DNA from: Fratercula arctica
Lineage: Eukaryota > Chordata > Aves > Charadriiformes > Alcidae
Reading direction: 5' to 3'
NCBI GenBank assembly: GCA_947846985.1
Contig: CANTUZ010000025.1
Coordinates: forward strand, 16,676,100-16,740,099
DNA: 64,000 bases
Position numbers and translations under genes: made by a program. Below, one piece after another: positions 45,291 to 57,173 of this stretch. The notes under the pieces were generated by a model, which ran no database searches, was not told the origin of the DNA, and worked only from the letters and a program-made list of their open reading frames with translations. Positions within the stretch are counted from its first letter, which is position 1; every line of letters starts with the position of its first letter.

Positions 45291-47740
45291 GCTGGTTTGT
45301 TCTTTACTTCTTGCTTAGGACTTATAGTATTTGGATGACAAGGTATTTCTTAAATCCTCAGTATTATAGCTAATCAGACCTATAGCTGAGTGTAAGAAGT
45401 AGGAAGCAACTGTTTATGCACTCCTAGTTTTGTGGGGATCAAATATCAGTTATAATTAATGCTGCCCACATTGTCATTCATCTGACTTGTCTGTCTGGTG
45501 TAGTAATTCTGATTGCTGCTTGTGTCTTATTGTGACAACACACTGTGGTGCTTGGTTGCTGGTTTTGAGACCCTGAGCTGTCCTGCTCAGTGTCCTTCTG
45601 GTTAGCTGCTATTAAGGTACCTGCTAGTCCTTGCTTCTTTAAATGCTATGAATCTAAACCAGCTCTGGGACTGTCTTGGCACTGAGCTTCCAGTGCTTTG
45701 CTGTTTCTCGTTGTGGCTTGTGTATAAGCAGAACTGTATGTGTGAGCATTGTAATAGGTGCTACTTCAAACATTTGTAATGGTGGGGAGGAGGCATGTAA
45801 GTAGTAAGCAAGCTCAATACTGAGAAGATAGTGATGTTTTTCAAAGATAGCTGGGGAAGGAGGGCATCTTCATTAATGGGAAAAACATAGATACAAGTTC
45901 AGGTTTCTAGAGATATTCTGAACTTAGCTCAGTAGAATTTTATCAGATAGTATTGTGGAGTCTTTACCATCATTTCTTCTGGACAACTATAATGAAGCTT
46001 ACAAGGATGCTGCTTTTTCTTTGCAATATCTTCTTGGAGTTAAAAAATCTCTCTCTTCAACTGAAAAGTCCAAGCCACATCTTCAGTCTCCTTTTTAAAA
46101 CTGATTTCTCTGTGTTCACTATCTAGTACCCCTTGAGCTTCCTGTTCACTGTAATGTTTTCTGTTACTTTTAATTTTAAAGTTAGTTACTTGCTGTTGAC
46201 AGGCTCTTCATGCTACAGCACAGTGAAGCTGACTGAATGGAAAATCAGTTTGAAAAAATTTCTGAATCTGGTTTTGGCATTAATATGCAGTTACTTCTAA
46301 ACAGCTGATATTCGAATCACTGTTTCATTTTTTGGTTGTCTTTTCCAATAATGACTTATGCACTAAATCACAATTGCTTATGTCTGCTCAGTCCACTGTT
46401 TTGTCCCTGATACTACCTGGTATGTTTTAAGAAAAAACTTACACAGTGCAAGTTCAGCTGCCTTATTTTGGTGGGGAGGAACAGAGCAACAAAATAAAGG
46501 CTTTAAATATGATTTGGTCACCCTTTGTAAATGATTACAGGCATTTGTGTGAACAACTACTTTCATTATCTCATCTGCATGTGCTGCTTAAAGCCTGTCC
46601 CCCAGAGATGGACACTGGAGGCTCACCTGGGGTCTCTGCAGAATGTTTTAATTGAGAATGGCATGGTCCAACTTAGTACTCATTATCTTTCATGTTAGCA
46701 GGAAGATAGTTCATTGAATTGCGCTGTTAAGCTTGTAAATCTTCATTTCCCCCACAGCCTTTTTTATTTTATATTATAACAGTTTGGTAAGTGCCACTTG
46801 AACTGTGTAGCACGTTGAAAAATAACGTTGGACTAAATACGGCTTTCTCAAAGAATCTGGGAGTCTAAATGCTGACTTCTGCAGTGTGGATAGCTGGTTT
46901 GGTGTCTCCTCTATGTCTTTCCTGTACAGACAGATAAATGCTTCAAGGCTGCGAAGAGGCAGACTAAAATAGCATATGTAGTACTGTAATAAATTTAGAT
47001 TTTGGATTATTCTAGAAGCTAATGATCTAGTACTTCAGTTGTAGGAGACTAGGGCTGTTAGGACACTGAAATTACAAACTAAGCACTAACAGGTAGAAAA
47101 CTTTTCAGCCAATGCTTTTTGCTTACATTTTGGGGAAGGGCTAAATGTGTTTAACGAAGTCAAGGAAGTTTTGAGTTAAATGACTAAGAAGTCACTGAGG
47201 TCAGTTCCAAGGAAGGAAACTGAGTGACTATCTAGATTGGACTACCCTGGTATGTTATGCTCCCTGACTTCTTTATGCTACTCTGAGCAAGTGAGCTAGG
47301 TTTTATACTGATGTCTCTGCAAATACCATATAGTAAGTGTCTGACCTAGCCAAAACATTTCTGACATGGGAGTGCCCTGACTACCAGACATAACATGCTT
47401 TTGCATGTGCAGTTCATCCTCCAGATTCTATAGAGGAGCTGCTGCTCTGCTTTATAAGCACTGTTAGCAGTTGTAGAAATGCTGGTTCTTAGAGCTGGAT
47501 TGCAGATATTTGCCACAGTATGCAACTTGAACCAAGCAGGTGGTTTCCTGGGATACCAGAGCAGAAGCCACTAATGGATTAGATGTTATTCCCCTGTTGC
47601 TCTTGGACTCATTGACTAGGTTGTCTGTGTTGTCTAATCAACTTACATCACAGGTTTGTTTTAACTGTATAACACTTGGAAGGAATTAGCAAAAATCAAT
47701 ACAATGTAACTTTTGTAGTGCATAAAGTTGAAAACTGGTG
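45291..47740 (+). other. UBE2R2: UBE2R2 intron 1, no other feature recognised
   Basis: About 2.4 kb of AT-rich sequence; no exon, RNA gene or young repeat recognised. Confidence 0.55.
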
Positions 47741-47744
47741 ATGC

Positions 47745-48875
47745 AAAGGCAGGATGTGGATGTGTTGGAATGTGTCCAGCAGAGGGCCACAAAGATGATC
47801 AGAGGGCTGGAACACCTATGCTATGAGAACAGGCTGAGAGCGCTGTGGTTGTTCAGCCTGGAGAAGAGAAGGCTCCAGGGAGACCTTATAGCAGCCTTCC
47901 AGTACCTAAAGGGGGGCCTACAGGAAGGATGGGTGACAGGTCTCTGCTTTGTTTATAACCATATGCTGACTAAAATGTTGTTTGTTTCCTACTAACCTTC
48001 TTACTGTGTGAGAAAATGGCTAGTCACTGAGCTGATGTTACAGATAGTGATAATGAGGAGACAGTCAGGAGTAGCTAATCACCAAGGATGGGATAACAAG
48101 GAGTAGTTAATCACTTCAAGGTTCTTTTATGTGTCAAGCATGTACTCCTATACCACTTCGGACAGAGCTGTGGCTACTTCAAGGAACATCCTTATCATCC
48201 TCAAGAAGTTAGCAAACTTACAGTAAACTTTTACTGTCCTGAGATGACTCAATACCTTAAAAGGATAATGTGAGGAAGGGTCTCCTTACCCAAACGACCA
48301 CCGAGACACTCACGCTTGCACAGAAGTGTTTTGCTGACGCTGCAAAATTTGATACGTGTGTGCAAAAAGGCTATTTGGTCATCCTAGTGAATATATACGC
48401 CTAGGTGGAGTTATGTATTAGGTAGGTGGAATTATGAGAATATTTTGTGTATAAATAATGGGTGAATATCCCTGGTAAGGTGTGCTAGATTTGTGGGTTT
48501 TCCCCCTAGCACTCTATGTCAAATAAAGCAATATCTCCTCTCTAAACTACTTTTGGTTTTGAGGGCTTTTATTTTGGGTAACATGGGGAGGGACTCTATC
48601 AGGGAGTGGAGCAATAGGATGAGGGGTAACAGTTTTAAACTCAAAGAGGGAGATTTAGATTAGATGTTAGGAAGAAATTCTTTACTGTGAGGGTGGTGAG
48701 ACACTGGAACAGGTTGCCCAGGGAGGTGGTGGATGCCCCATCCCTGGAAGTGTTCAAGACCAGGCTGGATGGGGCTTTGAGCAGCCTGGTCTAGTGGGAG
48801 GTGTCCCTTCCCATGGCAGGGGGATTGGAACTAGATGGTCTTTAAGGTCCCTTCTAACCTGAACCATTCTATGAT
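47745..48875 (+). mobile_element. CR1 LINE split by a solo LTR
   Basis: Two collinear CR1 pieces, 47745-47933 and 48584-48875, join perfectly when the LTR and one TGGG are removed (GGAAGGATGGG continuing into GAGGGACTCT). The first piece gives [18 protein letters not shown] and [13 protein letters not shown] residues. The second gives [14 protein letters not shown] residues and the 3' UTR with GGGAGGTGTCCC and CCTTCTAACC. Confidence 0.93.
47934..48583 (+). mobile_element. Solo LTR (ERV, 4-bp duplication), plus copy
   Basis: 650 bp inserted in the CR1 above, flanked by TGGG at 47930-47933 and 48584-48587. It ends GGTAACA. TATAAAT lies at 48450-48456 and AATAAA at 48522-48527. It is nearly identical to the reverse complement of 59081-59739, but about 9 bp after the initial TG are missing. 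The 4-bp duplication points to an ERV1-like integrase. No internal sequence remains. Confidence 0.92.
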
Positions 48876-49658
48876 CTTCATCACTTGCTCTGTTTTTTAT
48901 GGTAGATGCAGGACATCTACTTATATAACTCCCAAGTATTCTGTTAGGAAGGTTAAGGATTCCTCACAAGGCTGTATGTTAGTGTAACTTGTCTGTCTTT
49001 AAAATGAGACAGAGGTTAACTTGTTAAGCACTCTGTTGTTTTTGGTTTGTTTTTTTTTTTTTGTTTGATACTGGGATGAGTTGTATGCTGTTCTTTAATA
49101 CTGATGCTGAAATTTAGCAAGCTTTGACCTGTGCACTTTCAATTTGGAAATATCAAAAGGTCCCTTGAAGTGTTCTGTTTTTAGAGCTTCTCTTTTCACA
49201 TAGTAAATACTGAAAAGTAACCTTCAGAACAAAACTTGCAGACTTTCTGTAACAGGAATTTGTAGGAAATCTCTTGCCATTTGTAGTGGTAATTGGGGAG
49301 GGTGGGGGATGGAGGGGACAAGTCTTCCAAATTTCAAAGCATAGCATGCTAATTTGGAGTTGTATTGAGTATCTTGAATTGCAGACTGTTTAAGAAGACA
49401 CATCCTTACCCTTCCCTGATGAGGGGCAGAAGGCCCTCTAAGCCTTCAATGGAATGCCTCAAACACTTGCAAGGAAAGAAATAATGCAGGCCTGGCCTTC
49501 AAAGAACTGATAAGGCTCAGGTGCTTGAAAAGTGTGGGAGGACTGCCTTGTGAAGACAGGATAGTTCTGCCACTCGTGTGGTGAGCTTGCTAGTTCTCAG
49601 TTCTCAAGGCCATTGTGTCCGATGAGTGACCTTTGCTTCATTATTTGGGAAATGCATA
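48876..49658 (+). other. UBE2R2: UBE2R2 intron 1, no other feature recognised
   Basis: About 0.8 kb; a T-run near 49050 only. Confidence 0.5.
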
Positions 49659-49799
49659 TGAAAGTGCACACTCCTGCATATGCTAATGAATATTATAGAT
49701 ATATAATTTGGAAAAATTGAAGGAGTACAAGGTGTGTCCTACTCTGCCAGGAATGGTATGGGCCCATGATAATTGGCATAATCCAGAGGCAGTGGCAGG

Positions 49800-51070
49800 C
49801 CATATCACTACCCTTGCAAAGGAGTGAAAGTTGTGGTTAGGTAAAGGAAAAGCTATAGCGTGTGCGGTATTAGGGGCAGCACTGACTGCAGCCCAGGAAG
49901 ATAGACACTTGACCAGGAAAACAGGAGGAGAGAAAATAAAATCCTTGCAAGAGCAAATTGAAGTTTTGCAAAGTCAATTAGCTGCTGAGCGTAACACCAC
50001 TCAGCGACTACACGTGGCTCTGTCGGATGCCCTGGACTGAGAAAAAAATCTTAAGGTCCGAACTAGAGGAGAGTGAATGAGAAACCCATGACCAGACAAA
50101 TCTTAACCCTTTCCTGGATAATGAACTGGGATTTACAAGACTGGCAAAATTGGCCAATAGACCTTTGTATCCGACAAAGGAGTTAGAGATGAGCAGAAAA
50201 ATTTCTTACCCCCAAAATGAGGATGCAACATTGAGACCTCTGATTAAGACTGAGACTACTGATAATGGTCAGGCAGGGGGGTCCTGCAAGTTACCACTTG
50301 AACAATACTATTAAAAATCCAGGAAAAATATACTAGACTAGCTCAAGAAACTGAGACTGAATATGTATGGGAGGGTATCATTGACTGGCAGAGACCAGAT
50401 TTTATTGTCAGAAGATGAGGCACAGGGGTATTGGGGGGCCTGGGGTATTTTTGACTACTGACGACTCAAGAGAACCGTGGTCTTTAACCCAATGAGTTGC
50501 ATATTGGACAGGGGGGTTAGATCCCATGGAACGAGGTGACCCCGTGTGTATTGAGATCCCAACTATAAGCCTGCAAAAGACTGCCTGTTTCTAGTTAATG
50601 CGTGACAGGCGTTTAGTGTCCTGGCAACCCTCTCTGATGTTACTAAATGCAAATCCTGACAGAATGACTCCCCTGATCTGAGGCTTGCCTGACTCTTTAA
50701 AACTATATGTGGTCCAACTCCAGGACTGTTTACGGGATGCATTAGGCCCGAGGGGAGGGAGATGGAATCAGCAGGGGGGAGCTATGACCTGGGGGGAGGT
50801 AGCACAAGGATTGATTAGGTATGACTGAAGGATGGGTCTTACAGGGCAATTGAGTAAATCTAAACTTGTGTGTAGAGTAGAACAACATGGGAGGATTGCA
50901 CCCCCCCCCCCCCCCCCCCCCCCCCCCGAAATCTAGGGGCAAAGAGAAATCTTTTGTGGATTGAAGGAGTTAAGGAGGGAATTCCCTGGGACGTGATGGA
51001 CGGCCTACCCACTGCAGCCCTAGAGAAGCTTGTTCGAGCCTGGAAAGATCAAAGGAAATAATCTCCCAGG
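49800..51070 (+). pseudogene. ERV1-like gag remnant
   Basis: The first piece, 49831-50040, gives a coiled-coil-like segment (SLQEQIEVLQSQLAAE). Further pieces in shifting frames include SWQPSL near 50618-50640 and SLKLYVVQLQDCLRDALGP near 50695-50750. A poly-C tract of 27 bases interrupts it at 50901-50927. Stops are frequent, so it is not translatable. Confidence 0.55.
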
Positions 51071-51151
51071 ACAGATCGACCTTCCTGGGGAAAAGGCAAG
51101 GCAAGATGGTGCTAACTGTCCCTCTGGACACCAACTGCCCCTGAGGAGGAC

Positions 51152-51900
51152 TTGATTGATCTCAAGTTGGGAAACTGGACGTGCCGTTCCCCAATAAGTG
51201 AGCTGGGGGATGGCCAGTGCATTCACCTAAGAAGGCTCATGGACAACAGGAAGGGAGACTTGTTAATTACCTTTCCCCTTGGCCCTTTTAAAACCCCAGT
51301 TACATTTTTAGTGGACACTGATGCTCAGGTCTCAGCACTCCGAGCGGATGTTGCTAAGCGCAATGGTGTAGTTACCAATAAAAAACAGATTTGGGTTACA
51401 GATGTTTTTGGAAACTCTAAGCCACAGCCAATGGCTCAGGTTAAATGCTGGTTACCTGGAAATGGAACTGCAACAGAGGCTCTCATGATTTTGGGAACTT
51501 TCCCCACTAATATCTTGGGACTCGATCTTTTAAAGGGACGAGCCTGGGTGCATTCAAAAAGAAGGGAATGGAAATTTGGGCTCCCTACTGTCTCTATGAG
51601 ACTTTTACAGCAAGTGCCTGCATTTCCCCCTCTCTAAAACTGTTAATGTAAAACCCTATGCCCTGCCCCTTGGAGCAAGGGAAGGGATCACCCCAGTGAT
51701 AGCTGAACTATGAGAGCAAGGGGTAATTATCCCCCCACACTCACCCATATACTTCCCTGGTGTGGCCAATCTGTAAGCCCAGTGGGAAGTGGCAATTGAC
51801 AACTGATTACTGGCATCTGAATGCCAACACAGGCCCCTTGACAGCTGCAGTGTCTAACACAGCTGAAAGAATCATACAGCAACAACTGATCATTCTACAA
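51152..51900 (+). pseudogene. ERV1-like protease and start of RT
   Basis: A 161-codon open frame (51152-51637) has the protease active-site region FLVDTDAQVSAL (51308-51343), where the usual DTG reads DTD, and the second signature ILGLDLL near 51513-51533. RT N-terminal sequence follows with stops (PLGAREGITPVIAEL near 51667-51711, then KPSGKWQLTTDYWHLNANTG near 51775-51834) and ends abruptly near 51900. Confidence 0.75.
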
Positions 51901-52204
51901 GGACCCTTTAAGGTCTTGAAACCTGTGCTGGCTGGAGCCCCCTCCCCTGTGAGGGTTGCACAGTGAGAAACAGAGAGGAAGTGGTATACACAATTAGATC
52001 ACTATTGCCACACACAGCAGATAGAGGAGGGAACCCCCAAAGCACTGATAAAACTTGCCCCTCCATTTGAACCCCACCTGAAGAACATATGGGTTAGGAA
52101 TCTGTTGTTGGCTGAAGGAATTGAGAAGCTTATTTGAGCGTGGAAAAACCGAAAGAAATTACCCCTCAGGAAATCTAGTGAGATGGCAGTAATCTAACAG
52201 CAGT

Positions 52205-52290
52205 CCAGAAAGAAAAAAAAAAAAAAAAAAGAGGGGGGGGGTTGTGGAATCAGAAAAAAAAAAAAAAAAACCAAAAAAAAAAACCCCACA
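52205..52290. repeat. A-rich tract with embedded G-run
   Basis: Two poly-A runs (52210-52230 and 52255-52272) around a G-run (about 52233-52241), then another A-run. The purine tract followed by TTGTGG resembles a polypurine tract, but no LTR follows here. Confidence 0.7.
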
Positions 52291-52677
52291 ACTTTGTCTC
52301 CTGCTGTCTCCTGTTGTATGAATCTGCTCTTTTTTTTTTGTGGACCTCTTGGAGACACTCCACAGAATGACTGAACCCTTGCCTTCTTAACCCTTCCATC
52401 ACTGTATTATGATTGTTTTTTATTTTTAAAAGGATATAAACCCTGAAGGCTCACATCAGCATATATGCATGGGCAGCCACTGATGCTCACGGGAAGGACC
52501 ATCGGATCCACACTAGGTGGATCGCCCCACCTTTTTAATTATTTTCTGCTTTGTATATGTTTTACAGGTTATAAACAACCATCGTGGGACTTATGTTTTC
52601 GATTACTAAGTGGGTTGTTCCTTGCATTGCTTGTCTGATTTTTATTATGCTTGTTCTTGTACTTTACTAGGGAAAGA

Positions 52678-53480
52678 TGGTATGGGAGAAGTTTGTATTT
52701 TTACTTAGTGTATGTATAATCTTGTCCCAGTCAACTGTAAATTTGAATCCCAGTTTTGGCATGGGAGTCGATACAAAGGTTTATGCATATTTGGAACCAT
52801 ACGGACTAGGGGATGTGCATCACCCTCCCCCATTCTGCACCAGAAGGGTCCAAATTTACAATGATTAGTCTAAATCTTTCAAAAATATTGAAAATAAATT
52901 TAAGTCCCCTTTTTCTTGACCAGAAAGAGGGCCAACCATGGAAAAGTAACAGGGTGTGGATTTTAACACTCAAGGGCTTTTGTATCAACTTCTGAGCAAT
53001 TCTGTTTGAGAATATTTATGGAACCAAATTTGTTATCAGTCCTTAACCAATAATTCTAGTAAATTGTGTTCCCAATTAAATATGTCTTAGATATGCTTTT
53101 GGAGAATTCAGTGCACAGGTCCAACAAGTCTCCAAGATGACGCTCCAAAACCAATTAGCATTGAACATGCTGTTGCTTAAAGAGCAAGGAGTGTGTGGCA
53201 TGCTAAATCTGACTGAAGGAGAATGTTGTATTACCATCCACAACGCCACTACCTCCACAGAAGAAGCCCGTGCAGGGATGAAGTCTCAGATAAGACCGGA
53301 GAATTGTTCCAATCGCTCCAACCGAAGGATTGGTTTGATGAATTGAGTCCTGGATCATGGATCCCTTCTCTTTTGCAAACTTTGGGACTCATGGGGTGGG
53401 GAAAGTGGCTGGCACAAATTGGAATTTTTTGTTGATCAGATTTATATTCTTAATGGTAGGGATCGCAATGATGCGAGGTG
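52678..53480 (+). pseudogene. ERV1-like envelope remnant
   Basis: An ATG at 52678 follows a TTTACTAG acceptor-like site. It encodes a signal-peptide-like hydrophobic start (FVFLLSVCIILSQ) and about 63 codons. After a gap with stops, TM sequence appears at about 53090-53350: a leucine-rich stretch ([15 protein letters not shown]) resembling the heptad/immunosuppressive region, then C-X9-CC ([14 protein letters not shown]). After a frame change, WIPSLLQTLGLMGWG and a hydrophobic stretch follow. Most of the surface subunit is missing. Confidence 0.65.
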
Positions 53481-53520
53481 TGATTACCTGCTTGTTCTCC
53501 TTTCTTCTACCATCCACATA

Positions 53521-54069
53521 TGAAAGCGCACACCCCTGCATATGCTGATGAAGATTATAGAGATCATGCTAAACATGTATGACTATGGCACTCATCTCTC
53601 CACCCAAATCATGCTACACGTCACCTGGGAGAAGGGAGAAACCTGGGACAAGGCTGTCCTCAGCAAGAGGGGTGGACCATGCAAATTCAGCAAACATAAA
53701 AGGGGAAAATAAGTGCCCCTGGGGAGAAACAAAGAAGATCATGCCTGGGAAGATTCCCTGAAAAAGATGCTGGAACCAGGACCGGTGATCTCTTTCTCTG
53801 TCTTTTTCTCTATCTTTTCCTTTTTCTATCCCTCGTTTTCTCTTTTTTCTTAGAGTTGTTAAGTAACAACCTTAAGTACTGCTTGCCATAATTTGTCATA
53901 TACCTAACTGATTATCGTGGACTTATTAAGACCTATAGTAATTATTTTGGGAAACTAATAAATGTTTGTATACGGGCCTTGAGATTTATCTCACCTTGGT
54001 CCGCACAGTTGGGAATTTATGAATCTGAAGTCACTTACCCCCCCTCTTTCCTGAGAGTGGGACGTGACA
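53521..54069 (+). repeat. 3' LTR of ERV1-like provirus
   Basis: Begins TGAAAGCGCACACCCCTGC and ends near GACGTGACA. It has a pyrimidine-rich block (53790-53850) and AATAAA at 53957-53962. The start is shared with 49659-49700. The 3' boundary is uncertain because no target duplication is visible. Confidence 0.7.
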
Positions 54070-55159
54070 CCTACCACTAAAACCTAGTTTGGTTTGAATG
54101 TATACATCTAATGTTGGTGGTGATGATGATAATGAATTAAAAGTTAATACACTTTAAAGTCTTTCATCAGTGATGTGGCCAAGAGATGAGGTGACTGAGC
54201 ATCAAGAAATCCGTAGGGTACCATGTTTAGGCGGGGGAAATCCTTGTTGAGCGATGTTTGGGGTTTTTTTATTTCCTCCAGTTCTAAATCTGACTTGAAA
54301 CAAAAGCATATGTAACTGATGTTGTAGATACTATATGTGGATTCTGATATTTTCTGGGATAGTAATGGCTTTGATTTTTCTCTTCTTAAATTCACATGAC
54401 AGTGGTAAGTGAGCTGTCTTGCTCTCCAGCAGGTTTCAGAAAGCACCAACTTCTGCTGACCTAATTGATGCCAAAGGTGATAATTAAGCTTTTTTAAAAG
54501 CTCTGAAGGCAGTCCTATTAGAATAGGTATTCATGATTGTACTAATGGGTGAGTGCAAAGTTAAAAGGGATTCTTTTATCTTTGATTGCTTAGCTATTGC
54601 CATGCAGTGGAGGAGAGCTCCTCTGTTACTGCTAAGCATCTTTGTAGTAAGGAGATGCTCATATTAAAATGTAGGCGTTGCATCTGGGTGTGTTCAAGTG
54701 CACTAAAGTGTTTAAAAAAAAAAAAGCAGGGGTTTGCATTTTTACTTTTGTACTTCCAAGAAATTTATCCATTTATAACAGCAGTGTGAGAATTTTCTTT
54801 AAAATTAGCAAGTTAAAGATGGTAGTGCTCGTGTGAACATTAAAATGAATGCTAGCGATGTTACTTGTCCATGGATTTGGCACATAGGAAAAGATGCTGC
54901 CATTTCGCTGAACCACTTTGTCCTTTAAAGTCTGATAGAGTTGGGTTTGAGGTGTTTGGCATTAAAAAAAAGCAAGCTTTGAGTATCATAGTGTAAACTT
55001 CTGCTTCCAGTGGGACAGTTAAAGGCAGGGTAGTTTTGGACATCCGCAGGATAATTCTGTATTGCACCAGAACTAACAGTGTTAGATATAAATCAGTATA
55101 ATGCTGAGCAGGCATGAGTAATTTTATGGGTCAGATATGCAGAGGTATTTAGAGGCAGT
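54070..55159 (+). other. UBE2R2: UBE2R2 intron 1, no other feature recognised
   Basis: About 1.1 kb; nothing recognised. Confidence 0.5.
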
Positions 55160-55740
55160 TGTGCTACTTGGTTGAACTTGTCCCAAAGCGGGGTCGTTTA
55201 CCCAGCGTGCAGATGCCAATATACACACAGAGTAGAGGTATTATCTATTTATTTCATTTCTGCAGAGATGGGTGTTAGGTGATAATCCACAAAGCTAGCA
55301 CACCAGCCTACAAACTTTTAGGAATATTTATACGGTTCAAAACACAGAAATACACACCCTTAATTATAATTATTGGTTAGTACCTTATCTTAACAATTTC
55401 TGTTGGTTAGTACAGTCTCTCGCTTTCATTTAAAGTTACAAGGTCCTTTAATTGATGTGTGCATGCTCCAGCACCATGGGGGGGATAGTCCAATTCAGTC
55501 TCCAATTGAGTCGGTGGTCACAATCTCCCACTGCCGCCTTTACCTTTCCCCCAGTTACTGCAAATTTTGTTGACTTTATGCCTTAACCAGCAGCTGTCTG
55601 GTTTTCAGCCGGTTTTGGCGCCTCCTGTGGTGGGATGTTCCTTATTATCAGCCTTCTGTTCTTCTTCAAGGGTATGTTCATTAGTAAGGCATTTATTGTT
55701 TATACCAAGTGTCTGGTTTCACAGGGCCTTGTGACCTTTT
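55160..55740 (-). mobile_element. Possible solo LTR, distant relative of the 59.1-kb LTR
   Basis: On the plus strand the layout parallels 59081-59739: TTTATT (reverse AATAAA) near 55248, then CACAAAGCTAGCACACC (55291-55307) matching CACAAATCTAGCACACC (59170-59186), then TTTATAC (reverse TATA) about 30 bp later. Elsewhere similarity is weak. I could not fix the ends or find a target duplication. Confidence 0.4.
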
Positions 55741-57173
55741 TACAGCTCTTCATTCTTACTTAATGAGAGATTCTACTTTCTAAAATGTATTTTACCTTTT
55801 TAAAAGTACATTCTACCTTCTTAAAGTACATCAAACTGTTCATGTGCCTGATGCAGAAAATGAGTGTGGTGGCATGGCCAAGGTCACTGGCTGTTGATCT
55901 CTCTTTGCAATGGGCATGTAAGTATATTTTGCACTGATCACCCAAAATCCTGCCTTGGTGTACTTTATAGGCATTGATGGGGCTGTTCCCAAGAGGTGCA
56001 TAATCTTTGTTTCACAGGGCCAATTTAGGGTTGGAGGGATGTGGAGGCAAATTGTACTGATTGGGAAATGCATAACCCTTTTGGTACAGCAAGGGAGGCT
56101 CTTGGATCTGATACTCAACTTCTCAGACTGCCTTCAGTGCCAGTGAAGGTTACTGCTGTTGCAGTCTCTGATGGAAGACCGTTTTGCTCAGCTGAAAATG
56201 CTTTTCCTTAGAGGCTATGAAAACTGGGACAAGGTGGAGTAGGAGGGACTGAGCAGTGGTTCTAGTGAATAATGCTGAATGTCCAAGAATGGGAGCAAAG
56301 GGAATCTTGTGGTGTGTGGGTTTTTTTGGTTTGTTCCCCCCCCCCCGCAAAAGTGCTTGGAATCAGTTCCTGCAGTTGTCCCCCATACCACCACCCTGTA
56401 GTGGTGCAGTGGTGCACCCTGTAGTGGTACCTGTAGTGCAGGTACTTCTTTCACATGTTGAAACTCTTTACAATATGACAGGGTGAATAACCTGAGATGT
56501 TCTTTGTGAGCTGTTTTGTTCCATTATTGCCCCTTGTATGGCTAGATACTCTTAAAACTAAAAATATATGTATAACATAAGGCTTTTCTTAGACTAAAAT
56601 TTCCAGCATGTAGCTGCTCCTGTACAGAAACAGAACTGAGAGAAGCGCAGAATAAAGCAGCTAGAGGAAAACAGTTGACTCCTGTTGGTCACCTTGCAGC
56701 ATTCTCCCATCCCAGTCAATAGTGTGCTGATCTCCCTCAAAATCTGCCAAGACATACAGAGCTCTTAAATGCATGTCATTGCATACTTGCTCCACAATAG
56801 CATCTAGATAACTCTGGTTTTTTTTAGGAAATGGATTTAATGCAGGAACACAATTGTAACCAGGTAAAACTATAGCTTTATAGGCTACATAGGGAGGGAA
56901 GAAATTGTATTTGACTTACGGTCAATTTGCAGTGTAATTTTCATCCAGAGATCTAACACAGCAGCATGGTTTATTATATTTATAATTTAAATAATATATG
57001 ATGATTCTTACCTTTTTATATATTACTTATTAGGCAGAGAATGCCTTGAGGGCTGTACTTCGTATTTTATTATATCCAGGTCTTCCAAAGCAAGCCCTGA
57101 CAAGTGGCAATTACTATAAATATACTGATCATGTGTAGATGGCTGTTAAGTTAGTCTGTGAACAGCTGTATAA
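55741..57173 (+). other. UBE2R2: UBE2R2 intron 1, no other feature recognised
   Basis: About 1.4 kb. A short GTAGTGGT-type repetition lies at 56396-56440 and a C-run near 56336-56346. No exon recognised. Confidence 0.5.

Larger units (their letters stand above)
49659..54069 (+). mobile_element. ERV1-like provirus, deleted, with env remnant
   Basis: The first 40 bp (49659-49700) match the start of the 3' LTR (53521 onward), so the 5' LTR is almost wholly deleted. Order: gag pieces (about 49800-51070), protease and RT start (51152 to about 51900), a short stretch possibly from the end of pol (51905-52200), an A-rich and G-run tract (52210-52275), env leader (52678-52868), TM remnant (about 53090-53480) and 3' LTR (53521-54069). 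Most of RT, RNase H, integrase and the surface subunit are absent. No target duplication was found. The class assignment rests on overall gag-pro-env layout and is tentative. Confidence 0.75.

Noticed and set aside
52233..52260. Polypurine tract followed by an LTR beginning TGTGGAATC
   Set aside because: No LTR features or repeat of this start occur elsewhere; env-like sequence follows, and the real 3' LTR begins at 53521.
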